A DNA stretch of 64,000 nucleotides from JBEDUK01 sp040414485 (GTDB taxonomy: Bacteria > Actinomycetota > UBA4738), in NCBI GenBank assembly GCA_040414485.1, contig JBEDUK010000072.1, positions 13,509-77,508 on the forward strand. Direction: 5' to 3'. The first letter of the stretch is position 1; each line of letters starts with the position of its first letter. The notes beneath the pieces are model-generated. The model was not told the DNA's origin. It ran no database searches and worked only from the letters and a program-made list of their open reading frames with translations. Positions 33,400-41,243 of this stretch are shown piece by piece. A program made the translations under genes and the position numbers.

Positions 33400-34883
33400 T
33401 CGAGGCCGCCGGCCGCGGCCCCGGCCGCCGCGGCTTCCAGGCGCGCCAGCGAGCGCTCCTTCCCGAGGAGTTCCATCGACTCGAACAACGGCGGTGAGAC
33501 CAGCGCGCCGGTGATCGCCGCGCGGATCGGCTGGAAAGCGTTCTTCGAGCTCAGGCCGAATTCCTCCTTGATCTCGGTGAGCGTCGACTGGATCGCCTCG
33601 TGGGTCCACGGATCCACGGACCGAAGCCGTTCCGCGGCCTCGCGCAGGAGCCCGGCGCGGTCCGGGCCGAGCATTTTCCTCGCCTTCTCGTCGGGTTCGA
33701 GGTCGTCGACGAAGAGGAACCGAAGCATCGCGAGCCCCTCGGCCACCGTCCGCATCCGTTCCTTCACCAGCGGCACGGCCTCGGTGACGACGGCGGGATC
33801 CACGCGAAACCCCTCCTCGTCGGCCACCTCGGTGATCAGTGACGCGAGACGCTCGTCGGAGGCCTCCCGGATGTAGTGCCCGTTCATCCACGCCAGCTTC
33901 TGCGGGTCGAACGCCGCCGGGCTCTTCGACACCCTGGCCAGGTCGAAGTGCTCGATCATCTCCTGGAGCGTGAAGAACGTCGTCGTCGCGTCGAACGACC
34001 AGCCGAGCAGCCCCAGGTAGTTCACCATCGCCTCGGGCAGGTACCCCTGCTCCCGGAACGCCTCGACGGCGACGGAGCCGAACCGCTTCGACAGCGGCTG
34101 ATGGTCCGGGCCCACGATCAGCGGCAGGTGCGCGTACAGCGGCGGGTCAGCGCCGAGCGCCTGCATCATCTCGACCTGCCGCGGGGTCGAGGGCAGCAGG
34201 TCCACGCCACGGATCACGTGCGTCATGCGCATGGCGACGTCGTCCACGGCGGCCGCCAGCAGATATGTCGGCGAACCGTCGCTTCGAAGGATCACGAAGT
34301 CCTTCAGGTCGTCCGCCGGGAACGTCGTGTCGCCCCTGATCACGTCGTGGACGGTGATGTCGTGGCCGGGCATGGCGAATCGCACCGCGAACGAACGGCC
34401 CTGGCGCCCGAACTCGGCCCGCTCGGTGTCGGTCAGATGACGGCACCGGCCGTCGTAACCGGGCGTCTCGCCGCGGCTGAGCGCATCGCGCCGCCGGTCC
34501 TCCAGTTCCCCGGGCGTGCAGTAGCAGCGGTAGGCGCGCCCGTCGGCGAGGAACCCCTCGGCGATCGCGACGATGCCCTTCATCCGTTCGCTCTGGATGT
34601 ACGGCCCGTACGGCCCGCCCACGTCCGGCCCCTCGTCCCAGTCCAGGCCGAGCCAGCGAAGCGACCGCTTGAGGATGTCGATGGCCTCCTCGGTGGACCG
34701 CCGCTGATCGGTGTCCTCCACGCGGAGGACGAACGTCCCCCGGTTATGCCTGGCGAACAGCCACGAATACAGCGCCGTGCGAGCGCCGCCGACGTGCAGG
34801 TAGCCAGTGGGGGCCGGCGCGAACCGGCACCGCACCCCCGTCTCGTCGACGTTCGCTCCCGGTCCGACCGGCCCGTCAGCCAC
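33348..34883 (-). CDS. gltX: Glutamyl-tRNA synthetase
   Basis: It charges tRNA-Glu, and probably tRNA-Gln when GatCAB is used. The class I signature is FAPAPTGYLHVGGARTAL (HIGH-like HVGG, about 20-37), and the KMSKS loop is QPLSKRFG (about 262). The C-terminal anticodon-binding helical domain ends with a low-complexity Ala/Gly tail. Length is 511 aa, slightly long owing to that tail. The GTG at 34883 overlaps the FAH stop by 8 nt. Its 3' end overlaps the Ser/Thr kinase gene. No GlnRS is seen here, and gatCAB lies 6 kb away. Confidence 0.95.
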   Translation of the reverse strand: MADGPVGPGANVDETGVRCRFAPAPTGYLHVGGARTALYSWLFARHNRGTFVLRVEDTDQRRSTEEAIDILKRSLRWLGLDWDEGPDVGGPYGPYIQSERMKGIVAIAEGFLADGRAYRCYCTPGELEDRRRDALSRGETPGYDGRCRHLTDTERAEFGRQGRSFAVRFAMPGHDITVHDVIRGDTTFPADDLKDFVILRSDGSPTYLLAAAVDDVAMRMTHVIRGVDLLPSTPRQVEMMQALGADPPLYAHLPLIVGPDHQPLSKRFGSVAVEAFREQGYLPEAMVNYLGLLGWSFDATTTFFTLQEMIEHFDLARVSKSPAAFDPQKLAWMNGHYIREASDERLASLITEVADEEGFRVDPAVVTEAVPLVKERMRTVAEGLAMLRFLFVDDLEPDEKARKMLGPDRAGLLREAAERLRSVDPWTHEAIQSTLTEIKEEFGLSSKNAFQPIRAAITGALVSPPLFESMELLGKERSLARLEAAAAGAAAGGLDQGSKSEIDDEGGPPAG

Positions 34884-35637
34884 CGGCCACCACCTGGTTC
34901 CGAAGGACGCCGATGCCCTCGACGTCCACCTCGATCACGTCGCCGACCTCGACCGGACCGACGCCGGCCGGCGTGCCGGTGAGGATCACGTCGCCCGGAA
35001 GGAGCGTCATGACCGCGGTCACGAACTCGACCAGTTCGCTCACGCCGAACGCCATCTGCGACGTCCGAGCTGCCTGTCGCGTCTCACCGTTGACCCGAAG
35101 CTCGACGGCCACGTCGCTGGGGTCCAGCTCGGTCTCGACCCACGGCCCGAGCGGTCCGAACCCGTCGAAGCCCTTCGCCCGCGTCCACTGGCCGTCCTTC
35201 GCCTGCAGGTCACGCGCGGTGACGTCGTTGGCGCAGGTGAAGCCCAGGATGTAGCGGCCGGCCTCCTCCGCCGGGACGCGGCGCGCAAGTCTGCCGATCA
35301 CCACCGCGAGCTCGCCTTCGGGATCCACCCGGGAGGACTGCGTTGGGTACGGGATGGGATCGTCCGGCCCGGTCACGGCCGTCGAGGGCTTGAGGAAGAT
35401 CACCGGCTCCACGGGCACCGCTCCGCCCATCTCCGCCGCGTGCTCGACGTAGTTCTTGCCGACCGCCACGACCTTCGAGGGGAGCACCGGCGCCAGCAGT
35501 CGCACCTGGTCGAGCGGGATGTCCTCGCCGGTCGGCACCGGGTCCTCGAAGAACGTCCCCCGGAGCGGCCGGACGAACTCGCCCTCCACCGCCCCGGTCG
35601 AGATGCGCGAGCCGCTTCGGAATCGAACGAGTCTCAT
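34876..35637 (-). CDS. Fumarylacetoacetate hydrolase-family protein
   Basis: The 253-residue protein carries the FAH domain: GKNYVEHAAEMG near residue 63, RVDPEGELAVVIGRLAR with a metal-binding glutamate, and YILGFTCANDVTARDLQ. LTGTPAGVGPVEVGDVIEV closes the fold. Members hydrolyse or decarboxylate 2-oxo-acids and related 3-oxo compounds using Mg; the substrate here is unknown. I choose ATG at 35637: TATCCT lies 9 nt upstream, suggesting its own leaderless promoter besides read-through from serA, which ends 25 nt upstream. It overlaps gltX by 8 nt. Confidence 0.88.
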   Translation of the reverse strand: MRLVRFRSGSRISTGAVEGEFVRPLRGTFFEDPVPTGEDIPLDQVRLLAPVLPSKVVAVGKNYVEHAAEMGGAVPVEPVIFLKPSTAVTGPDDPIPYPTQSSRVDPEGELAVVIGRLARRVPAEEAGRYILGFTCANDVTARDLQAKDGQWTRAKGFDGFGPLGPWVETELDPSDVAVELRVNGETRQAARTSQMAFGVSELVEFVTAVMTLLPGDVILTGTPAGVGPVEVGDVIEVDVEGIGVLRNQVVAGG

Positions 35638-35662
35638 CGGGCGAACAGGATATCGGGAGGCC

Positions 35663-37291
35663 TTATCCCGGAAGGGTGAGGAACAGCGGCGGCTGGTCGG
35701 TTCCGGACGCACGTTCGATCTCCTCCAGCACGTGCGCCGGGATCGGGCTGTCCACGGTGAGGACCATGAGCGCCGCCCCGCCGGCGGCGCGCCTGCCGAC
35801 CTCCATGCTGGCGATGTTCACGCCCGCCTCGCCCAGCATGGTGCCCACGCGCCCGATCACGCCGGGACGGTCCTCGTGGTGGATGAAGGCCATGTACCGG
35901 GCGGGGGCGATGTCGACGTCGAATCCGAACACCCGAACCAGGCGGGCGCCGTCGCGCTTGGCGACCACCGTGCCCGCCACCGACACCTCGCCGGAGTCGG
36001 TGGCCGCCGTCACCGTCATCAGGTTCACGTATTCGTCCGCCGCCGACGAGCGGCGTTCCCCCACGTGCAGCCCCCGCTCCTTCGCGATCACCGGCGCGTT
36101 GACGAACGAAACCGGTTCGTCCACCACAGCCTCGAGCGATCGCCGGACCGCCGCCAGCGTCAGCGCCCGCGTGTCGTGCTCCGCCAGCCCTCCGAGGTAC
36201 TCGCATTCCAGGCCCTGGATCGGACCGTCGGCAAGGCCCGTCACCAGCGCGCCGAGTACCTCGGCCAGCGGGAGGAACGGCCGGACCACCTCGCTCACCT
36301 CCGCCGCGGCGCTCACGTTGACCGCGTACGGCACGAACGCGCCGGCAAGCGCCAGCCGAACCATCTCCGCGATGGCCAGCCCGGCCTTGTCCTGCGCCTC
36401 GACCGTCGACGCGCCCAGATGCGGCGTGACCACCACGCGCTCGTCTTCGAACAGCGGGCTCGATGTGGTGGGCTCCGTCGCGAAGACGTCGAGCCCCGCG
36501 CCACCGACGCGGTCCTCCTTAAGCGCCGCCGCGAGAGCAGCCTCGTCGACGATGCCTCCCCGGGCGGTGTTCACGATCCGCGCGCCGGGCTTCATGAGGC
36601 CGAACTCCCGCTCGCCGATGAGGCCCTTCGTCTCGGGGGTGAGCGGCAGGTGCACGGTCAGGAAGTCGCTCTGCACCAGCAGCGCGTCGAGCGTGGGCTG
36701 CATCTCCACGCCCAGGTTCCGCCCGCGCTCGCGAGGCACATACGGATCGAACGCCAGGATGCGCATCCCGAACGCCGCCGCGCGCTGCGCCACCATGGCG
36801 CCGACGCGACCCAGCCCGATCACGCCGAGCGTTTTGCCGTGCAGTTCCACGCCCTGGAACCGTTCCCGTTCCCACCGGCCGGCGCGCAGCGCCTCGTCGG
36901 CCCTGGCGATGCCTCGCGCCTGCGCGAGGAGCAGCGCCATGGTGTGTTCGGCCGCGCTGACGATGTTCGACTGCGGCGCGTTGACCACGAGCACGCCACG
37001 CCTGGTGGCGGCGTCCACGTCCACGTTGTCCAGCCCGATCCCGGCGCGGGCGACGACCATGAGCCGCCGGCCGGCGTCGATCACCTCGGCCGTGACCTTC
37101 GTCTGCGATCGCACGATCAGCGCGTGATACGGCGCGATCACGTCGGACAGGCCCGCCGCGGCCAGTTCGGGCCGGACGTCCACCTCGAAGTCCCGCCGCA
37201 GCAGCTCGAGTCCCCGCTCGGCGAGCGGTTCGGTGATCAGGACCCTGCGCACGCCGGCCGTGGCCGTCGGCGTTTCCTCGGCGTTCGACAT
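35663..37291 (-). CDS. serA: D-3-phosphoglycerate dehydrogenase
   Basis: It performs the first step of serine synthesis. The 542-residue long form is complete: NAD-binding GVIGLGRVGAMVAQRAAAFG (about 155-174), catalytic Arg in NTARGGIVDE, Glu in DVFATEP and His in VTPHLGAST. An allosteric substrate-binding domain (about 330-460) and a C-terminal ACT domain (about 465-540, AFIHHEDRPGVIGRVGTML) follow, as in mycobacterial SerA. Serine feedback is therefore likely. The gene starts 13 nt after the class V aminotransferase, with a 15-bp dyad in between. Confidence 0.94.
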   Translation of the reverse strand: MSNAEETPTATAGVRRVLITEPLAERGLELLRRDFEVDVRPELAAAGLSDVIAPYHALIVRSQTKVTAEVIDAGRRLMVVARAGIGLDNVDVDAATRRGVLVVNAPQSNIVSAAEHTMALLLAQARGIARADEALRAGRWERERFQGVELHGKTLGVIGLGRVGAMVAQRAAAFGMRILAFDPYVPRERGRNLGVEMQPTLDALLVQSDFLTVHLPLTPETKGLIGEREFGLMKPGARIVNTARGGIVDEAALAAALKEDRVGGAGLDVFATEPTTSSPLFEDERVVVTPHLGASTVEAQDKAGLAIAEMVRLALAGAFVPYAVNVSAAAEVSEVVRPFLPLAEVLGALVTGLADGPIQGLECEYLGGLAEHDTRALTLAAVRRSLEAVVDEPVSFVNAPVIAKERGLHVGERRSSAADEYVNLMTVTAATDSGEVSVAGTVVAKRDGARLVRVFGFDVDIAPARYMAFIHHEDRPGVIGRVGTMLGEAGVNIASMEVGRRAAGGAALMVLTVDSPIPAHVLEEIERASGTDQPPLFLTLPG

Positions 37292-37293
37292 CG

Positions 37294-37308
37294 GTAAGGC
37301 TGCCTTAC
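37294..37308. repeat. 15-bp dyad GTAAGGCTGCCTTAC
   Basis: A perfect inverted repeat (GTAAGGC-T-GCCTTAC) covers the aminotransferase stop and lies just before the serA ATG. Similar dyads occur at 51075-51095 and 58643-58657. With a 1-nt centre it is a DNA-binding site candidate rather than a hairpin. Confidence 0.45.
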
Positions 37309-38468
37309 GAATTCGATTCCGGCTTCCGCGCGAAGACGGCCTCGGCGGCGGCGACCCCGGCCCCCGGAGGCACGGGGTATCCCATCGAGGTGAGGGTCTG
37401 CTCGAGCGCCGACAGACCGCGGACGATGTCGAGGCGATCGTAGTTCCCCAGGTGGCCGATGCGGAACACCTTCCCCTTCATGGGTCCCTGCCCGGGCGCG
37501 AGGATCACGCCGTGGTCGCGGCGGCATCGCGCGACCAGGTCGTTCCCGTCGATCCCGTCCGGGGCCTTGATGGCGGTCACCGCCCACGCGCGGTCGAGGT
37601 ATTCGCCCGACAGTTCCAGTCCCATCGCCCCGACGCCCGCCTTGACCGCTTCGGACAGCACCTGGTGACGTTCGAGCACCGCGTCGGCGCCCTCGTCGTA
37701 GTAGAGCCGAAGCGCCGCGCGCAGGCCCATCATCACGTGAACGGCCGGCGTGAACGGGCTCTCCGGGTCCTTCAGGTCGTAGGAGTCCTTGTAGAGCGCC
37801 CAGTCGAAGTAGAACCGCGGATTCGTCGCGATGGCGCTCGCGTCCCACGCGCGCTGGTTCACCGAGACGAACGCCACCCCGGGCGAGGCGGACAGGGCCT
37901 TCTGCGAACCCCCGACGGCCACGTCGACGCCCCACGCGTCGCCGTCGTACGGCACGGCGCCGAGCGAGGAGATCACGTCGACCACGAAGAGCACGTCCCG
38001 CTCGCGGCACACCGCGCCCATGGCTTCGATGTCGTGGATGACGCCGGTCGAGGTCTCGCTGTGCTGCGCGAGCACGGCCTTCGTGGGAGCCTCGTCCAGC
38101 GCGGCCGCAACGTCCTCGGCGCGAACGGCGGTGCCCCACTCCTGGTCGATGGTTCGCACGTCGGCCCGGTAGGCGCGTGCGATCTTCGCGAAGCGCTCGC
38201 CGAAATAGCCGGCAACGGGGACCACCACGCGGTCGCCCGGCGAGAGCAGGTTCGCCACCGCGGACTCCAGGCCGCCCGTGCCGGAGGAGGTGAAGCACAG
38301 CACGTCGGAGTTCGTCTTGAGCATCTCCTGCAGGCCCTCGGTGACTTCCCGCAACAGCGCGCCGTAGCCGGGGCCGCGGTGGTACACGAGGGGGCTGCCC
38401 TGCGCGATCAGCACCTCGGGCGGGATGGGTGTCGGCCCGGGGGCCATGAGGATCTCGGGTCTGTCCAC
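37305..38468 (-). CDS. Class V aminotransferase (alanine/serine-glyoxylate type)
   Basis: The 387-residue PLP enzyme begins ILMAPGPTPIPPEVL and has FTSSGTGGLESAVANLL for cofactor phosphate, VVDVISSLGAVPYD with the PLP-nitrogen Asp, and GGSQKALSASPGVAFVS with the Schiff-base lysine (about 195). It ends with FRIGHLGNYDRLDIVRGL, typical of the alanine-glyoxylate/serine-pyruvate group. Coupling to serA suggests it serves as phosphoserine/serine aminotransferase or links glyoxylate to glycine and serine. GTG at 38468 has GGAGGGA 9 nt upstream. Confidence 0.9.
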   Translation of the reverse strand: MDRPEILMAPGPTPIPPEVLIAQGSPLVYHRGPGYGALLREVTEGLQEMLKTNSDVLCFTSSGTGGLESAVANLLSPGDRVVVPVAGYFGERFAKIARAYRADVRTIDQEWGTAVRAEDVAAALDEAPTKAVLAQHSETSTGVIHDIEAMGAVCRERDVLFVVDVISSLGAVPYDGDAWGVDVAVGGSQKALSASPGVAFVSVNQRAWDASAIATNPRFYFDWALYKDSYDLKDPESPFTPAVHVMMGLRAALRLYYDEGADAVLERHQVLSEAVKAGVGAMGLELSGEYLDRAWAVTAIKAPDGIDGNDLVARCRRDHGVILAPGQGPMKGKVFRIGHLGNYDRLDIVRGLSALEQTLTSMGYPVPPGAGVAAAEAVFARKPESNS

Positions 38469-38546
38469 GGTTTTCGTCCCTCCAGGGTGCCGGCCCAGCG
38501 AACGGCGGGCGGGAAGGCGGCGAGCGTATCACCCGGTCGCGGGGCC

Positions 38547-38552
38547 TATCCT
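38547..38552 (+). promoter_or_regulatory. -10 box of leaderless DNA glycosylase gene
   Basis: TATCCT ends 8 nt before the ATG at 38561, with no ribosome binding site. Confidence 0.4.
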
Positions 38553-38560
38553 TCGGCGCG

Positions 38561-39199
38561 ATGGCACGGAAGAACCTGGTGGAGGCGGCCGCCGAGGTGG
38601 CCGCGCGGGACCCCGCGCTGGCGACGGTGATCGAACAGGCGGGGCCGCCGTCGCTCCAGCATTCGCGCAGGACCGAAGCCGGGCTCTTCGCCGAGCTCGC
38701 GGAATCGATCGCGTATCAGCAGCTCGCCGGCGCAGCCGCCGCGGCTATTTGGGGACGCTTCCGCGCGCTCGTGGACGGCGAGTTGACCCCAGGGGCGGTT
38801 CTGGCGCTGCCGGAGACCGCGATCCGTGGTGCCGGCATGTCGGGCGCGAAGACCGCGGCGTTGCAGGACCTGGCCGCGAAGGTGCACGACGGGACCGTTC
38901 CGCTGGCGGACGTCCGGCGGGTGCCCGACGCCGAGCTGATCGAGCGGCTGTCGTCGGTGCGGGGCATCGGGCGGTGGACTTCGGAGATGTTCCTGATCTT
39001 CACGCTCGGGCGCCTTGATGTGTGGCCGGTGGACGACTTGGGCGTCCGGCGGGGCTATCAGCTGGTGCATCGGCTGCCCGAGACGCCGAAGCCGAAGGCC
39101 CTGCAGGCGCTGGGCGAGCCGTACCGCCCCTACCGAACGATCGCGGCATGGTACTGCTGGCAGGCGGTCCGGCTATCGCGCGGCCAGACCCTCCTCTGA
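38561..39199 (+). CDS. DNA-3-methyladenine glycosylase, HhH-GPD (AlkA-type)
   Basis: The 212-residue protein removes alkylated purines from DNA. The helix-hairpin-helix is LSSVRGIGRWTSEMFLIFTL (about 128-147), followed at the usual distance by the catalytic aspartate in DVWPVDDLGVRRGY. SIAYQQLAGAAAAAIWGRF (about 48-66) is the upstream signature of this family. It lacks the AlkA N-terminal domain, like other short bacterial members. Its stop lies 1 nt from the end of gatB on the other strand. Confidence 0.88.
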   Translation: MARKNLVEAAAEVAARDPALATVIEQAGPPSLQHSRRTEAGLFAELAESIAYQQLAGAAAAAIWGRFRALVDGELTPGAVLALPETAIRGAGMSGAKTAALQDLAAKVHDGTVPLADVRRVPDAELIERLSSVRGIGRWTSEMFLIFTLGRLDVWPVDDLGVRRGYQLVHRLPETPKPKALQALGEPYRPYRTIAAWYCWQAVRLSRGQTLL

Positions 39200-39200
39200 G

Positions 39201-40661
39201 TCAGCCCTGGAGCCGGGCGCGGATCAGGTCGCCGGCGAGCTTCGGATTCGCCGAACCCCTCGTCTTGCGCATGACCTGGCCCACCAGGAAGCCGAGCACG
39301 CCCTCCTTGCCGGCCCGGAACTGCTCCGCTGGTCCGGCGTTCTCGGCGATGACCTCCTCGATGACGGCCTCGAGGGCGGACGCGTCGGAGACCTGGCGCA
39401 GCCCCTTCGCGTCGACGATCGCCTCGATCGGGTCCCCGGAGGCGAACGCTTCCGCGAGGGCCTGTTTCGCGCCGGCCGACGAGATGGTGCCGTCGGCGAG
39501 CAGGCGAACGAGATCCGCCACGTGGCTGGGCGTGAGCTTGGTCTCCGAGAGTTCTACGCGGGCGTCGTTGAGGTGCGCGGCGACGTCTCCCGTGAGCCAG
39601 TTCCCGGCGGCCCTCGGGTCGGCGCCGAGCCCGACCGCCGCTTCGAAGAACGATGCCCACGCGGCGTCGGTCCCGACCAGCGCGGCCTGGGTCGGTTCGA
39701 GTCCGTAGGACGCTTCGAACCGGCGCCTGCGCGCCGACGGGAGCTCCGGAAGCGAGGCACGGATCCGTTCGATCCACGCGGGCTCGGGCTCCAGCGGGGT
39801 GAGGTCCGGCTCGGGGAAGTAGCGGTAGTCGCTCGCGTACTCCTTTGAGCGGCCGGGCGTGGTGATCCCGCGGTGCTCGTCCCAGTGACGGGTCTCCTGA
39901 AGGAGCCTCACGCCGTCGTCCAGCGCGGCCCGTTGCCGGCGCTCCTCGAACTGCAAGGCGCGGTAGAGCGAACGGATCGAGTTCAGGTTCTTGACCTCGA
40001 CCTTGACGCCGAATTCGGACTGCCCGATCGGACGTGTGCTGATGTTCGCGTCACACCTGAGCGATCCCTCCTCCATGCGGACGTCCGAGACGCCGAGGGC
40101 GAGCAGCGTGGCCCGAAGCTCGGTGAGGTAGGCGCGGGCCTCCTCCGGAGTGCGCATGTCGGGCTCCGAGACGACCTCCACGAGAGGAACGCCGGCGCGG
40201 TTGTAGTCCTCCAGGGCGTACTCGGCGCCGGAGATCCTTCCGGTCTCCCCGGCATGGGTCGTCTTTCCGGTGTCCTCCTCCATGTGCACGCGGGTGATCC
40301 CGATGCGGCGGACGGCGCCGTCGACCTCCACGTCGAGGTGGCCCGCGATGCAGATCGGCAGGTCGTACTGGCTGATCTGGAAGTTCTTCGGCATGTCCGG
40401 ATAGAAGTAGTTCTTCCGGTGGAACAGCGAATGCGGCGCGATGGCGCACCCCAGGGCGAGGCCGATGCGGATCGTGTACTCGATGGCCTTCTCGTTCGGG
40501 AATGGGAGGGTGCCGGGATGGCCGAGGCAGACAGGGCACACGTTGGTGTTCGGCTCGGCCCCGAACGCGTTCGGGCAGCCGCAGAACATCTTCGTGTGCG
40601 TGGAGAGCTCGACGTGGCACTCGAGCCCGATGACGGTTGCATACGCGTCGGTCGTGGTCAT
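39201..40661 (-). CDS. gatB: Asp-tRNA(Asn)/Glu-tRNA(Gln) amidotransferase subunit B
   Basis: It binds mischarged tRNA and phosphorylates the attached Glu or Asp. The 486-residue protein starts VIGLECHVELSTHTKMFCGC, has the zinc ligands in CGCPNAFG...CPVCLG (about 27-46), and VHMEEDTGKTTHAG (about 130). The C-terminal YqeY-like domain is intact (GFLVGQVMRKTRGSANPKL). TAGCCT lies 9 nt before the ATG, so it has its own promoter. It is separated from gatC-gatA by an RHH regulator gene rather than following gatA directly. Confidence 0.95.
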   Translation of the reverse strand: MTTTDAYATVIGLECHVELSTHTKMFCGCPNAFGAEPNTNVCPVCLGHPGTLPFPNEKAIEYTIRIGLALGCAIAPHSLFHRKNYFYPDMPKNFQISQYDLPICIAGHLDVEVDGAVRRIGITRVHMEEDTGKTTHAGETGRISGAEYALEDYNRAGVPLVEVVSEPDMRTPEEARAYLTELRATLLALGVSDVRMEEGSLRCDANISTRPIGQSEFGVKVEVKNLNSIRSLYRALQFEERRQRAALDDGVRLLQETRHWDEHRGITTPGRSKEYASDYRYFPEPDLTPLEPEPAWIERIRASLPELPSARRRRFEASYGLEPTQAALVGTDAAWASFFEAAVGLGADPRAAGNWLTGDVAAHLNDARVELSETKLTPSHVADLVRLLADGTISSAGAKQALAEAFASGDPIEAIVDAKGLRQVSDASALEAVIEEVIAENAGPAEQFRAGKEGVLGFLVGQVMRKTRGSANPKLAGDLIRARLQG

Positions 40662-40692
40662 GGGCCGACAAGGCTAGACGGTTCGAGGGCCG

Positions 40693-41049
40693 TCAGCCGG
40701 TCCACGCGTCGCCGTAGGCGCCTCGCTTGCGGTCGAGAAGTTCGAGGATGTCATGGACGCCGGCCGTTGGGAGCCGAAGCTCCTTGGCGATCTGCTCGGG
40801 CGTGAGGCCCTGGTTGTCGAGGTGCTGGACGAGCTCTTCTTGGGCGGTGTACACCCAGCGGCCGCGGAGCGAGTCCCAGCCGCCGCGGACGGCGCGGTCG
40901 TAGGTCTCGTCGTCAAGGCCGGCTTCACGGCGGATGGCCATCCGCATGACGTGGGAGCGGGAGCGCATCCGCTCGCGCCCCAGCTCTTCAAGGGCTCGGT
41001 CTTCGACGTCGGTGAGCCAGATGGTGGTCTTCTTCATGCGCGAGTACAT
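40693..41049 (-). CDS. Ribbon-helix-helix regulator-like protein
   Basis: The 118-residue protein begins MYSRMKKTTIWLTDVEDRAL, with a likely RHH beta-strand (KKTTIWL) and two helices to about residue 40 (RSRSHVMRMAIRREAG). A second helical part contains LTPEQIAKELRLPTAGVHDIL (about 80-100), which looks like a helix-turn-helix. I start it at ATG 41049, 10 nt after GAGGAGG; ATG at 41058 is too close. Three GTATGGC repeats lie upstream. It sits between gatA and gatB. No toxin gene is adjacent, so an antitoxin role is unsupported. Confidence 0.65.
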   Translation of the reverse strand: MYSRMKKTTIWLTDVEDRALEELGRERMRSRSHVMRMAIRREAGLDDETYDRAVRGGWDSLRGRWVYTAQEELVQHLDNQGLTPEQIAKELRLPTAGVHDILELLDRKRGAYGDAWTG

Positions 41050-41139
41050 GGCGTTCATGCCTCCTCGGGGGAGGATCCGTCGACGATGTCGGTCCGCGGC
41101 AGCTGAAAGGTCGCGCCAGACCCCCGCTGACCTACCGTC

Positions 41140-41169
41140 GCCATACCGCCATACGCCATACATATGGCG
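41140..41169. promoter_or_regulatory. Triple GCCATAC iteron, probable RHH operator
   Basis: GCCATAC occurs at 41140, 41148 and 41155 (spacings 8 and 7 nt), then an inverted partner ATATGGC at 41162. CGCCATACATATGGCG (41154-41169) is a palindrome with a 4-nt centre. Short phased repeats are the usual operators of RHH proteins. Confidence 0.55.
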
Positions 41170-41243
41170 GCTGCGCGTGGCGAACAGTCCGGATGGTCGC
41201 TCGCGCCACCGACATTCGGCCGGATGCCCAGCTCAGGGGGCTA

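Noticed and set aside
37294..37308. DtxR/IdeR iron box
   Set aside because: Superficial likeness to TTAGGTTAGCCTAACCTAA, but half-site spacing is off by one and the neighbouring genes are not iron genes.
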